Assembly: GCF_001949145.1 (NCBI RefSeq)
Contig: NW_019091666.1
Coordinates: forward strand, 53,425 to 116,615
Length of the DNA: 63,191 bases
Source: Acanthaster planci
Lineage: Eukaryota > Echinodermata > Asteroidea > Valvatida > Acanthasteridae
Direction: 5' to 3'
The position numbers and the translations under genes were made by a program. Within the stretch, counting starts at the first letter, position 1. The number at the start of each line of letters is the position of its first letter. This document shows positions 10,333 through 23,989 of the stretch, piece by piece. The notes under the pieces were generated by a model, which saw only the letters and a program-made list of their open reading frames with translations, searched no databases and had not been told where the DNA came from.

Positions 10333-13300
10333 CCTTACAAACCTTAGAAACTTTCTGACTGTTTTTACAGTAAGACTGGTTCAATAGCAGAACAAAAACA
10401 AACAAAAAAATATTCTGTTTTAGTTGATGTTACAGGGTTTTTTTAGACTGCAGGAAAACGCTGATGTAGTCTTCACTGCTTAGCCATGAACAACACTTGA
10501 AAAGACAGACAGACAGACAGACGACGCTATAAAAGTTGAGGCAGGGTAATAATTAACACAGTCGTTATGCCATACCTGCAGAAACTGGCTAGAAAAAGGA
10601 CAACTACCGCCTTTGATGACTTTATTAATCAATCTTCATAGTTAGCATTCGTTAATGGTGCCCCAAAATCCCAGGGATGGATAGTCTCGAATATGGTTCC
10701 AGAAGTGCAGTGTACATATCATCTATTTTTTTAGCTTACATTTTTACGAACCCTTCTGAAACACACACACTCAGAAATGGTTATAATCGAAACCGTTGGG
10801 AAATCTGCTGGTACTGGGAATTGTGAGTGCACGGAACACCCACAAAGAGGAGATTGTATGACCTCTATTCAGAAATCTGGTGGGCAGAAAGTGGCAAAAT
10901 AATATCAAAGGAAACAAACATGTCGAAAGAAAAAGCACCGTTGCATGGCATATTGAGCAGATTGCGTGGTTAAATAATTACTTGGGGTGAGAAATGTGGG
11001 CAGATTTGTTTCGTCTGTACGATGCAGTTTGAGAATAGGCCCGTGGAAACTACTTATGCACAGAGACAAACATCTTGCTCTTAAGTTTAATTTTAACTCT
11101 AAAGGTTACGTTGCCGACGCTTAATCAATTGATTTCTTATTAGTTTTGAATTTGTATAATTTTGCTGGAGAGTTTGTGCACGGTGACCTTTACCCTAAAC
11201 CAACTGCGCGCTATGCATGTCGTTGTAATCGGCCCGGCAGCTAGCCACAAGTGATGTACTCACGCATAGCTGGGCACGTTTTTAGCAGAGTTTCGCAAAA
11301 TGTATGGCATGGTGTCTGCTGTACGTTGAAAGCTGACAAAGGACTTAGTTTTACCAAGTATTAAAATCGCTTTGGTAACTAAAAGGAACACGCTTGGATG
11401 AATTCAATGGCCATCTATGTATGTCAAAAACGAGTACGTGTGTTTTCTCAAAAGGCTAACAGCATTACGTGCCATTTTGGTAATTAAAGATCCAGGTCGG
11501 TATCTCTAGGCTCCTTGTTAAATGTATTGCAAGCATGCTGAGCCCACAACGGCAAGCTTTCCTGCTTTCCTTCCCTGTCCTTCACTTTTTGTAGCATTCA
11601 AGATGACCCCACTCCGGTTGGAAGTGGAAAGTGCAGTGCTCCTTGTTTCATTTGGCCATTGGTATATATGTTCTTGTACAGGGTGTCCCAAAAAACAAAC
11701 CCTGAGGAAAGGGGTTAATATGCCCAAACCATGAGATGTGATTAAAATGAATGAGAATCGCGAAAAAGTAGAAGCTGTATTCTTTTTAATGATACCTTGA
11801 TAAAATCCCTCCTGTCATGCATGACGGAACACCATCGTATTTAAAATGTGGCATTACACTGTTATTTACACTGTGTTGGCAAAAATACACATAAATGCAA
11901 GAAATATAGAATTTGAAAGCCTACACTGTGATTCAGAGAAGCTAATGTAGGTCATGCGTTTTAATGAGTGTGTTAGAAAAGAATTAAATACAATAGATCC
12001 CTAACGAAAGTTACCATGACTGTAAGCATGCCTTCCTGCTCGACTAATTTAGGTATTTTAATAAATAACCTTAAATAACCTCAAGATGCTTGCGAAAGAC
12101 AACCGCATTCCATTTTTAAGGTTGTAATTGAATTTAGTCTTGTTTGTTCGACTTCAGCATGAAAACAATCGCACGGTTCCATCTTTGAGTTCAGGAACGT
12201 TTACAAGTTCTCAACAAATATTCCCAGAAAGGTTTCTTTATACATTCTCAGTGGTCAACTTTCATTCGAGTTGTTTTCAGAATGTTGGTAATTCCAGTGT
12301 CACGTTTGTGGAACTGAAAGCTCCATCTTGTGAATTTGATGTTACCCTTCTTTTCAGGACTTTTCAGAAGGGACTTTCACTTGCGTACAAATTTCTATTC
12401 AATTTAGGAAGAGCTTGATCAATATGGAACACTCTATTCAAACATAAAGTACAGCCAATATATACATAATGTATATAAAATATTTCTGTCAAAAAACAAG
12501 TTCACTTCTTTTTGATATGTAACTGATCATGTTTATGTCAGAGATCTGTGTTTTCTTTACACAAGTAACCAAGACAAAAGATAAATTGTTCTTATCCCGT
12601 TATTATAACTAAAGTGACTTAAAGTAATTATGTGCATTTTATGTTGAGTACAGAAATTCCAATGTTATGCGGGTGATGACAGAAAATAAGTGTTACTTGA
12701 ATTCTAAATTGCTCTTTTTTTCTGCAGTGTTTGGAAGATATTTGCCATAAAAATGGGGATGTTTTTGCATTGCTCCTTTTTCTTTTTATTTCTTATAAAA
12801 AGAGCTTGTTGAGGAATAAACTGTACATGGGAGTGATTACTTGCAATGCAGAATGTTTGCAGTCACATCCAGAGGCTCACCAACAAAGAACAGGGGTTGT
12901 ATGGTACGGCATTCAGATAAATTTCTGTTGTGTAATGTTCACTCTCCTGCAAATTGATCTGATGCTGGGATTAAGAGCCATTACCCCAATTCAAGAGCCA
13001 TAATTTGATATCAATCACTGTTGGACGGGGAATTGGCTACCCGTATACCAACTCGATCAGCCTGGCATTTAGTGCGTTTTCCAGGTCTTAACTTGAGAGA
13101 CAAGAATTTGAGAGGGATGAGTTGAGACGTCATCTGAGGTACCTCTGACATAAATGTTCGGCATCTACAAAACAATCAATCTCCAAATGGACTAAACGAG
13201 CGCTGTGTTGTATGAAATTTTAGTTGATGTCACGAGATAAATCTGTCACGTGTAACCTTTCTTTCAAACATATTCTGAGCAAAGAAGATTATCTGAACGT

Positions 13301-15654
13301 CAAACAGTCACAATGGATTTCATAAAGTTGATTCAACTTTCAGTTTAGATGACTGGGAAGTGATATCATGGCGAATTCATTACGTCACGTATGTATTATT
13401 AAACTACACTATTTATAAAACAGTCACAATGACATCATCACAAGTCCACAGGCGTAATCTTACTGTTGATATTTCTGATGTTTCAAGTACTGGACGTTTG
13501 AGTCAAATTTCCGTAACATCTTAGAGGGACACAACTTCTTGTCACATTACTAGAGAATTGTAAATCAGATTTGATTTAACCCCAACCCCATAGAGCTTAT
13601 GTAAATTAATTTGTGTAGGCACATGAGCTTGGGGTGTGTTATAGATGAAAACTCAAGAAATGATTGGATAGGGTCACCATGGGTCGATAGATATCATCTG
13701 AAAGGGGCATACTTTTAATTGTCCTAAAACTAAAAGATCTAAACTTGGTATGTTTGTAGTAATGATGATTTCTCTTGGTTTGAATTAAAGGTCACGTCAT
13801 AGTTATTGGAGTATATGGCGTCATTTTAAAAGTGCCATCTTCAAGGTGAACATTGTTAAGTTTGTATAAAAGGTAAATCCCATTCCATTAGTTTTTGTAT
13901 GTAGGTAGACTGGAATGTATCATAGGCCTAGGTAAAACTGATAAAGACGCCATGAAGATATCATCATGTGAATTTTACATTTTTCCTGCATATCTCATCG
14001 TTTTTATATCGTTTAGCTCTCCACCAGTAAGCATGCATATTTGCTGATTGTTTTTCCTCAAACTTAAAATTGCAGAAGAGCCCTGTGTTCTGTTGCAAAC
14101 AGATGTCGAAGCTCTCGTTCGTACTACTGTAACCATTAATATTCATTATTTGTATATTATGGTCGCTAATATTAAATAAAATAATAAAATATTACTCAAT
14201 ATTTCACAATTTATCAAACCGTGGGATTAGCAAACTTTCGATTAAGTCAGTCATGACAGTATCTACTTTAAAAATCTGCGTCGGGTCTTGGGTGAAATTC
14301 TATTCATTAAACATGGTACATATTGTAAAATAAGGATGATTTTTAACTCGCTCTTTTGGGCATATGTACCCAAGTGAAGAGATAAAATTCAAATCAGCGA
14401 GAGTCCCTGATCTTCAGCACTGTTTGTCTGCATTACGTCACGAGTGAAAGCTACGGAGCAATAAGATACATGAAATATAACTTCATGAATGAATTTAGGC
14501 ATTGTGAAACTGTCTGCTTTCCTACGAATGCCTTGAACGGGAACTTGTTACTAGTCAAAGTACTAAATCCTACATCATCTTTCATGAGTTAATATTCAGT
14601 AAACAAATATTACGGATGTAAATAACAGCTGGATGTCTGGGACGACTTACAGAAATACTTTTCGAAAATACAATTTTAAGTAGGGTTTATATGTTATATC
14701 TTTTTGTTGGCTCCTCATACATAGCTTGCTATTTTTTACTAGACTACAATCTATGGAGTATTGCAGAGAAAGAACCTCTAGTAGCTTGTGAAAAGAGGTT
14801 TTCTGCCCGATCCTAATAATTAATTTTCACTTTGTGCCTTCCTTCCAAAATGAGCAACAAAAATGAACGCCATTCTTGCGTGCAGAATGTTGTACAAGTA
14901 CGTTTTAGCTTTGATTAAATCTTTGTCTGAAGTTCAAAACGTAAAGAAAAAAACTTGCTGAAATTTTAAGCAAGACTGGAGTTTTCTATATGTAACAATG
15001 AACTTTTCCCCAACTTTTAATGAACTTTCAAGTAACTACACTTAGCTGATTCATGAACTATGAAGGAAGGCAAATATTGTGGTCGTGTCACCCCAAACTC
15101 TAATCCTCCCCGTACCTGACTCTGTTTGACCGATCATGAGGTGCTTCTACTCAATGGCTATAAGGAGCTAGCAATGAAAAGCGAGCAGGGAAAAAATGGT
15201 GTAACCCCATTTTCCCCTACCTAAAGCTGAACTGAGATAAATATTCGCACCACAAATACAGGTGCCACGTATGTTGAACTAGTATGGAGTAGAAAATGAA
15301 AAGCAAAAAGGAACAGGTATATTCTTCGAAAAATACCTGTAGTTTTGAATAAACAATATCACCTCACCACCACACAGGCTGAACGATACCCACTTGAATT
15401 GTTACCTTGGGTTGTTGGGTACCTTTGGCTTCCATTGCGCAACTACTCCAATTTCCTATTACACAACAAACAGGGATGATTGAACAACGGGAGGTTTGTT
15501 TGACCGCCATGGGTGCTTCCCCCCAGGAAAAAAATCTTGGTATTCCCTACGCTGCTCCAACTCTATAGAAACCGAGTAACAGCAACGCAGAGAAAAACGC
15601 CAGCGACGGGTTAGTATCCAAACATTACTATACAAAACATGTACACTCTCCAAA
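10333..15654. other. Long stretch without a recognised gene
   Basis: This AT-rich DNA holds only short open frames (for example 12128-12418 and 12731-13003 on +) with no recognisable domain. A GACA tetranucleotide microsatellite lies at 10504-10524. A phrase reading ACAGGGTGTCCCAAAA at about 11679, a type often seen at transposon ends, has no visible partner. Confidence 0.5.
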
Positions 15655-16746
15655 GTCTACATTGTTCTAACTGATCATGATAACTGAATGCATTGCGTAT
15701 GCACTACCTGTATCAATTGTGTTGTTACAAAGGAAGAAGGAAATACCAGCCATAGCATACGTGCATCAAATTCCTCAATCACTTCCTGGAAGTTCAATTG
15801 GTCAGTTCATTGCAGTGTCGTTTGGATTGTTAAAAGTCATGGAGTTCAAACCGATGTCATAATTTAGTTACAAATTAAAACAGGTTGTTTAGTCTTTTTT
15901 GAAATAAAATCAAGACGGCATGATTACGTCGTCTGCTTGATGCAACGAAATGTAATATTCATAGTGAGCACTTTATGCAATTTAAGATGCCGATAGTTCG
16001 TCACATGTTTGATACTACAGGCGTCATATTAATCTGTTGAGTCGTCGTACTGTTGCTGTGCTACTCCTTAAAATGCCTACATTATGCCTACAATACCTAG
16101 CCGGGACAGCACTAAAGTAAAACACAAGACTCTTAAAAAAACCACCTAGCAACTGGTTTTGTGACTTCCATATGATGTAGACATTATGTACAATCGTAGA
16201 TAACCCAAAAAACTACTTTGTCGAAGGAGATGTTAAAAATCTGAAATCCAATTTTTTTATTATTCACATTACCAAACGGGAACTAGTAAGTGTTTCACTT
16301 TGCAAAGCCCCCAATGAATCATGCATATCGGATCAGTGACCAATAGAGTTGCCGTTACTGACATGTCTCCCTTGGTCAAACCCTAAAGAACATGCTTTGT
16401 GGATGCATCACGTACATCTGCTTCATATTCACCAATAAGGCTTGGTCGTTTGTCAGTGTCGGTGATCTAAGTTTACTTTTGCCTGTACTCGCAAATGTGT
16501 ACCGATATTGCGTGAACATAACTTATTACGGAAAGGTGAGTGATGTGTGTGAGTGACAGCGCACACTGGTCAATCACAAACCACGTCAAGTCCAGCAGTC
16601 ACCTTCAGGAACTTGCCAGCTAGTTTAAACGCACCAGCGGCCGCGTTGCTTCTCAGTACGAACGTCGCTCATTTTCATTTCTAGGTGGTTGACCAAGGGA
16701 GCAGATTTAATACACACCGGGAGACAACTGTGATCAACATTACAAG
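15655..16746 (+). promoter_or_regulatory. C1q unit 0: promoter module and non-coding exon 1
   Basis: This block is collinear with those ending at 20839, 37224 and 56360. Shared phrases include a stretch around CTCAATCACTTCC, CAGTTCATTGCA, GTCAGTGTCGGTGATC, GTGAGTGACAGCG and GAGCAGATTTAA. Exon 1 ends AACATTACAAG at 16746 and is followed by the donor GTAAGTG. The CCAAT box present in the other full modules reads TCAAT here (16570-16574). No C1q coding exon follows before the next module, so this promoter appears orphaned. Confidence 0.6.
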
Positions 16747-17716
16747 GTAAGTGCTGAATAATACCAGTGCGTTAAAGAAAAAATGTAAGAACGAGTTCTT
16801 TGACTGTAGACAATCCCCCAAAGGTATCATTCAAATTACTCGAATCTGTTCGTGTTTGCACAGTCAAGGAAACATAAACGCCAAATTGTGACCACAGGTC
16901 AGATTTCTGTTGTAAGACTTTCACTGCAAGTCTTTTTAATTTGCTTGACTTTCGCCCTTGGTTGAAGTATTGGCGAGTCAATATAAAGCGGGATGCTTTA
17001 GCAATCTGCAGAAACCAATGATTGGAGCATTTGAGTTATCCATGGACTTTGTAAGATTCTGATTTTCTGGCGTCAATGCAATCCTCATTATTTGGATGAC
17101 GTTTTGCCAGAAACCTGTAACAGTGAAATTATATTAAAAATCTGCAGTGAAAATATCCGAACTGTCAGCCTGACAGGAAGTAGTGAGACATTTTCAATAC
17201 TGATCAATCAATTCAATAACAATAAAACAGGAACAAATGTTACACGAACGAAAAGTTATCAAATTTGCATTCTTAGACTTCATTTTTTTAGATGTAACTT
17301 AAGAGATACTTTGTAACTCTAGTAAAACAGTATGTTTTTAGCTCGTGTACTTTATTCATTCTTGACTCCTAGAGATGATAAAACAATAGGATGTTTTTAT
17401 TATCCTTGGGATAGGCTTTGGTTATTCTCTCGTTTTCCCTGTTAAAACATACACCTTTTACATTGAACATATTGAACCAAATGTTTGTTTACTTGCAAAG
17501 TATAAAAATTAACTAAATGTAATTTTGCCTCAAAACACAAACCTTTGACGAGTAGGCTTTAGATTGTTTTTTTTAGAAGTATATCGATACTTCTATAACG
17601 AGCAAACGTTGCTCCCCTACCCTGGTAATCAAACAATTCAAAATGAAAAATTGACTTTGAGCCACAGTGCCACTCATGTTCTTGTCGTGAAGAGTTTAAA
17701 AGTCAAATAGATCGAT

Positions 17717-17965
17717 TTAACTAATAATGAATAAGTAAACTGCAAGTGCCTTTCTTCGTTTTGTGAGGTCAAGCCACTCGGATGGCAGTGTTCTTATTGA
17801 GGGCGCTGACGTCGGTATGGAATGGTCCATAATGACCAGGGACAAATCAAGAGGGGTGAGAAGTTCTTTGTCTATGATACCGGCAACACATGCTGTAAAC
17901 TGAGTGGCCTTGTATTGAATGACGTGACGCCACAAATGACCAAACAGAAATAGATCTGAATGCAT
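17717..17965 (-). other. Unassigned 82-codon open frame
   Basis: The - strand stays open and encodes a protein-like sequence including LWRHVIQYKATQF and LPSEWLDLTKRRK. The block is a little richer in GC than its surroundings. No family is recognised, and it could be an exon or the remnant of an inserted element. It lies where unit 0 would be expected to hold intron or coding sequence. Confidence 0.2.
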
Positions 17966-18759
17966 GAATCATGAAAAGTTTGATGACTGTTCAGCTACAA
18001 ATGTGTTTTATCAGTCAACATGTATATCTGTAATTTAAACACAACACATTAAACAGAGCTCCACTCGTCACCAGAATGTTGTGCTGCCAAGTTCCCTCTC
18101 TCATGTCAATTTGTTTGCAATTTATTGAAGTCATTTTCAAAGAATACTGAGGATAGTAGTGCAAAAATAAAAGGAAACGAAAGCCTCCTTCATGTTTATT
18201 AGTATTCTTCCAAATAGGTCACTGGGGAGACACTTTGTGGTAAATTTTCCAACCTTAGGGAGACATTTCAATGTCTCTCTAATGCTCCAACTACCAGAAG
18301 GAGGCCAAATTTTGAATGATAATAGAATAAGGTCTACAGTTGTCGTGATTTTTTAACATTGTGACAGCCTTAACATTTAACTGTGTTTATAATATATATT
18401 TATATATACATAAATCGCACAGCCTTAAGGATCAACCATTATACGAATTCATTCTTTCTCTTTTCATGAAATTACGTTGTGTTAAAAAATATTTATAAAA
18501 AGTAAGTAAAGAATGATGGTGGCATCAAAATCAGGAGTTTAAATACGCTTTCATATCATGCACACTGCAAAAAATCGTCGGTAGCAACCCAGAGATTCTG
18601 GTTTTGATGATGTCACGTTTGGGCTCTGTAATTAAACGGCAAAGGTATGACAATTCCCTCTGCAATGACAATTTTCCATCATTAAATTGTAATTGATCTT
18701 TAGTGAAGTTCTGATATAACTACTCGTACAATGTGTTGTAAAAAGGTACTGCTGAAAGG

Positions 18760-19030
18760 CACCCTGAGTAAAGAGGGCAGTTTCACAATGCTTTGATTCT
18801 TTCGTGAATGTTTATTTCATATCTTTGAATGCAAGGTGCTTAAGAAGTGATGATGGAAAAAATGCTGCTGAAAACTGCTGAAAAGGGGGCTCTTACGGAC
18901 TCGATATTTTACTTCTCACTTTGTGCATTTTTGCCCCGAAGGGCGACGATTAATTACATCCTTATACCGAAATGATGTGTCAAATGCTTTATGGGTAGAA
19001 TGTAGCTCTTTCTAAACCGTTGTCTAAAGT
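18760..19030. repeat. C1q unit 0: conserved 3' flanking block
   Basis: This matches the blocks at 30840-31070 and 48835-49285, which lie downstream of the two coding exons. Shared phrases include TCTTTGAATGCAAGGT, CTGCTGAAA, TTTGCCCC and TAGCTCT near the end. Its presence here, after a promoter module but with no coding exon in between, marks the end of a damaged unit 0. Confidence 0.5.
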
Positions 19031-19489
19031 GAAAAAGGCGTGGAATACATACAAGTGGGAGAGGAATCTACTCTACCTGTTTTTGGACTTTTTAACCGGA
19101 ACTGACCAATGGAGGGCGCCATTTTATAACAACTGTGCTGAGTCGCTAATTAAGAGCAGGTGTTGTGGTTGCGTCGATAGCAACAAGATGTTTTGGTAGA
19201 TAAACCACTTCTTATTCTGGTTTTCTTCAACCGATGATGGGGGTGCTTTTGCTCAAAGCAGGTTATGAAGTAGTACAGTGAAAAGTGAGCAAGGCGGAGC
19301 CAGCACCACTTTTTTCGTCCAGTCCCCGATCTCTGATCTGCCTTTGAGAGTGAAAAATTTTTGTTAACCTAAACGTAACTTTAAATGAAAACATAGAATT
19401 AACATTCACTCATAGTATCAAATTATTTTATCACATGCTAAATTTGCATTGAGTGGGACTTGAAAAGGAAAAGAAACATCTGAGCTCCT

Positions 19490-20839
19490 CCAATACCTTA
19501 TCTGTAAGTTTAAACAATTGTCACACCATCATCACACAAATTGACGATCCTCAGTTACACTTTCCCATAAGTTATGTTCGAACTACCTTCAAGTTCCCTT
19601 GGGATGGCTGCACGTGTTAAAGGCTCAGCTTTAACCTGTCAAAACCTTAGGACGAAGCTTAGGACGAAGTGGAAAGCAATACTGCAAAGATATTAGACTG
19701 CTCTATTCTCATAGCAATGAAATAACTCACTAGAAAGCTCTAAAAAAATAGAGGTATGTTTATAATTTCCAGTAGGTTAGCACAGTGCCTAAGAACTCAT
19801 GCTTCCCTACAGTGCCCTTCACAGTTCTTCGAATCTGCAGTTATTCAAAAAGTATTTCCTCTATAAAGACAGTTGGTGTTCAATTGTATGCCCTCATAAA
19901 TGAACAATAGACAAGCTAGATTGACCAAATGGTTCGCGCCTCAGAGACTAATTAGAATGACAATTGCCGGGCAAGCAGCAGTCTGCTGATCTTGCCATAG
20001 GCGTCAAGGGCCCCTTCAAGTCGACCAACATGCTGCTCAACAAGTAAGAACACTGCAAAAAGAAATGCAGGCGATCTGCTATTACCGTGCTGTTACCATG
20101 GAGGGAGGTACCAGTTATTCCATACGTACATCAATTTCCTCAATCACTTCCCGGATAGTTCAACAGGTCAGTTCATTGCATTGTGTAGTGTGGGATGTCA
20201 TACATCGTGATGGAGGTAGGGTTAATGGCACACTTTGATATCCAATAAAAATAACTCTTTGACAGTGTAGTTGTTAGACATATCTCTAAAAAATGTTGTT
20301 AGGATCTACACCAACAACCGCCAAGTCCGCTTTTTTGCACAGTTCGCAACAAACCAGGCGAACCAACGAACGGATGGACTACGTCGACCTTCATCCACCA
20401 CTCAAAAGTAATTATCAAATAAGTTGGTGATTCAAGATACTGGCTGGTGACTGATAGGATTGCTTGTGTCCATCCAAAAAGAACATTTTTATTGCCTCAT
20501 TGGCATCTGCCAGAAATCCACCAATGAAACCTGGCCATTTAACAATGTCGGTGATCAAAGCCTCAATTGTGCCTCTATCCCCTCTGTGTGTGTAAACATC
20601 GTATGAACATGACTCATCAATATGGGATGAGTCGGTGATGTTGGTGAGTGACAGCGCGCACGGGCCAATCAGGAACCAAGCCAAGCTCACTAGTCACTTC
20701 TCAGGAAATGGCTGGCTGGTTTAATGGCACCAGCGACCGCGTTGCTCCTCAGAACGACAGCCGTGTATCTTCAGTTATGAATGGTTGACCGAGAGAGAGC
20801 AGATTTAATTGAGGGAGTAGACCACTCCTATATTGCTAG
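19490..20839 (+). promoter_or_regulatory. C1q unit 1: promoter module and non-coding exon 1
   Basis: This module is collinear with 34905-37224 and 54885-56360, starting at a CACACAAATTGAC phrase. It carries a CCAAT box in the phrase GGGCCAATCAGG (20665-20669), a GGTTTAA element about 45 bases later, and exon 1 sequence ending TTGCTAG at 20839 before the donor GTAAGTG. Exon 1 holds only a 3-codon upstream frame. It is the most likely promoter of C1q gene A, whose coding exon starts 7.25 kb downstream. Confidence 0.65.
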
Positions 20840-21506
20840 GTAAGTGTTAAATAGATCACTTAGGCCTATGCAAGGATAGGACAATAAACACAATCTAGCA
20901 ATTATCAATGAGAATTATTCTACTCTGTATTGTTACTCCTGCAAAAACCAACTAATTTTGGAGATGATTTCAGTCAAGACTTTGGGTCCGCCTGCAATTT
21001 TAAGCCTGTTGCTTATTGTCGAGAATAAGTTAGAACAGCAAATATTGTTCAACTTTTTGTCTTTTTGTGATTCAGAAATCTTCAGGTAGACAACCACACA
21101 AATGTATTTTAAAATACAGTTAACTGAACATTTGAGATAGTAATCTATAAATATTTAGAGACGCCGGCTCATCCTCAGTGAGCAAAATTCTTTCGCTGAA
21201 CTCCTTGCGCCAAAACTTTTGTTTGCACTTTTTTCTTTGTTTTTAAAACTGTGTGATGTCTCTTATTCTCATTGTTCGTATAGTTTGGTTCACATTAAGA
21301 CAATAGGTTTGACATTGGACGAAGAAAAAACCACCCACACAAATTTAAAAAAAATCTTTGGCACTGTTGCCTCTTCGTGAAAACGTTAACGATTCACTTG
21401 GTGGTTTTAAATTACATTTCGGTGTTGATTCAAAAAAGAGTCATTTTTGTAATGTTATCTGGAGTTATTCAGAAGTTGCACTTCCTCATTGTTACACATC
21501 CCTTTA

Positions 21507-21640
21507 TTTTAAGGCACGAGCAGCTTCTGGGAACGACTGACGAATATCTTTAGCTGTAAATGGTTGAAAGACGGAGCAGATTCAATTAAACGAGTTAGCT
21601 GACTGCTATCAACATTACAAGATGAGTGCTTGGTAGTGCG
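21507..21640 (+). promoter_or_regulatory. Partial extra copy of the C1q promoter/exon 1 module with a broken donor
   Basis: It matches the other modules from the TTTAAGGCAC phrase through AACATTACAAG and into the intron (GCAAGAACGAATTCT). The upstream part with the CCAAT box is absent. After AACATTACAAG the sequence is ATGAGTG, where the unit 0 copy has GTAAGTG, so the donor GT is lost. It is probably a dead duplicate. Confidence 0.55.
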
Positions 21641-23191
21641 CTCAGTGTAATGCAAGAACGAATTCTATCCTGGAAATCAGTTGATCATACATGTAATTGT
21701 TATAATATCATTTCAAAACACTTCAGCTTGTCCCCGGGCAGACTCATGCAATTACAATTCTCCTGAATATTGCTGAAAACAAATCTAAGCAGTTAGTTTC
21801 TTGTAGGTTTGTCTCTCTCTGTGATTCAGATTATGGTCAAGTATCCACTCCCTTGAGCATTTCAAAAATTCCCAGAACGATTTGTAATGTCTCTAAAATT
21901 TTATGCGTTTTGGATGAATCACAGCAAGAATATTCGTCTGACATAGTGCAGTTGAATTCACAAAAAGATTAGAGTTATTATTGTACTTTTTTGTCTTCAA
22001 TTCATCAGGAAAAATTCTCCAATTTGCTTGAGGCTTATACATTCAAGCAATTTTGCCCATGCACAGCCAAGCGAACACAAACTTCAAATTGTGACAACAG
22101 ATCAGATATTTGTGCTGCAAGTTAGGCTGTAAATGTTTGGAAACATCAAATTTGCTTTGGTTTGGCGTTTGGCTAAAATAAAAATCCGTAATTGCGGACC
22201 GGCGAGTACTTTTATTGGGGCAATAGCCACAGACGATTTTTTTAAGCCACTGCGTTTTCCGTGGATTTCCAGTAATCCTTTTGTTTAATAACTGCGTACG
22301 CTAAAAACTAATCCTCTGAGTCACATCAGGAGGGTTTTGCTTACATTGTGCATTTCAAAGGAAAGATATTAGTCTTGATATATGCACCAAATGCAACCCA
22401 CTGGTACAACATTCTTGTTGCAAGTCTGGTAATTTTATTGTTTTATACTTGGGTTAAACACAAATCTTCTACTCTAAGTCATTTGATCTCTCAGTGTCAG
22501 TTTTAACCTTACCGCTGAGCGAAACACTTATCAGAAATATTTTGCAGCGAAAACAGATTGAAACGATGAAAGTGAAATGTCCTGAGTCAAACAGAGAGAA
22601 AGTACTGTGGTTTCAAAAACGAAACCGTTCCCAACTTTATTACAGTGTTATTTTAGTTTCTTAGAGATAAAATATATATCGAAAGAATCATTTGAACACA
22701 AAGATCACGTAATGATAATTAGTTGGTACTCCAACATTTTCCCCACTTGGGGATTTTAAAACAAACCAGAAATTCAAACAGATAACCCAACAAAACGATT
22801 AAAAACAGTGAATTCAACTTTGAAAAGCTACCTCAACTTATTTAGGCTTTACTTTATATTCCAAACCCCTTGATTGTAAAAAGTACCTTCCTCGTATTTT
22901 ATATTTTTAATGCGTTTAAAGATATTTTCTTCAAAATGCATATTACATGGACAAAGGAGGCAAATTTGCGTCGTTCAGCTATATTCTTTTACATTCCGTG
23001 TCTTTGCAATAATTTTTTTCATTGCTGCTCAGTAACCCTTACTACCTTTTTCGTATTAATTAAATTTCTTTTATTTTTATGTTATTTAACCTGTCGACCT
23101 TTTTTATTTTTGACTTCAAGATGGGTTTAACGAACGCAACTTTTGTATCAAGCCCAGTTCATACCGTCTTCCTTTTCTTTTGGTCTTCCAG

Positions 23192-23211
23192 ACACTAAAA
23201 GAGAAACTAGA
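23192..23211 (+). other. Possible short non-coding exon 2, unit 1
   Basis: A pyrimidine-rich acceptor (TCTTCCAG) is followed by 20 bases and then GTAACG. It aligns with the segments ending at 38971 and 57921 through AGAGA, GTAA and TTTGTGATATCC. The ATG that precedes the donor in the other two units is missing here. Confidence 0.3.
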
Positions 23212-23482
23212 GTAACGTTTGTTTGTGATATCCGTACTTAATTCAATTTGGAAAAGACAAAATCTGTTCACAAGCCGAAGGTAATTATGATCATGGGTAC
23301 GCTTTAACAATCTACGGAGCTCTGGAAGTACCATCCGACATGTTGACATCCTGGCATATTGTTTTTCGGGTAACGACAGGATACAGGCAAGATGTTCACA
23401 GCCTACAGTTGATTTGCCTCGAGGTGACGACATTGTAAAAGGGTGAACATCACACTTACTTGATGTCTCTTGATGATGACAT

Positions 23483-23745
23483 CCTGAGATAAAGATTATC
23501 GTCATTATCTGAGGATGTGATCATCCAATTTTTAAAATGTCATCATACCATGATACGTTATCTCAGGATATCCTTATTCCACTTTTAGTCTTCATGCCAT
23601 GATAAATTATCTAAGGATGGCATCGTACAACTTTAATGGTATTGTCAACCCGTGATAAATTATCTCAGGATGTCGACATGTTACCTTTATTATGTCGTCG
23701 TCCCGAGAAAAATATTTCAGGATCTCAACAAGTTGGATGGCACTT
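23483..23745. repeat. Degenerate tandem repeat, period about 50 bp
   Basis: Four to five diverged copies share the core CCATGATAAATTATCTCAGG followed by a variable A/T-rich spacer with CATCGT or GTCGTC. The copies differ in length and by many substitutions, so the array is old. Confidence 0.6.
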
Positions 23746-23989
23746 CCAGAGATCTGTAACAATCACCTAAATACAAATGAACATTTTAAGTCTAATCCCA
23801 TTCTTAGATGACCCTAGGTTATCCTTAATTTGAGAGCTTTAACAAGTAGACTTTTTGTTCTTATTTCGGGGGGGGGGTGGATATAATATCCCCTTCCCAG
23901 GCATCAGTGAGCGCTTTACCCTCGGGGCAACAAGGCCAAAAAACGAAGGTATTGTTTCCGCATGGAGATTCTAATCACCCGTGAGTTAC

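Noticed and set aside
11679-11720. ACAGGGTGTCCCAAAA phrase as the end of a transposon
   Set aside because: No inverted partner or target-site duplication was found nearby.
23483-23745. CRISPR-like array
   Set aside because: The repeats are diverged, spacers are similar to each other, and the context is an animal genome; it is a degenerate tandem repeat.
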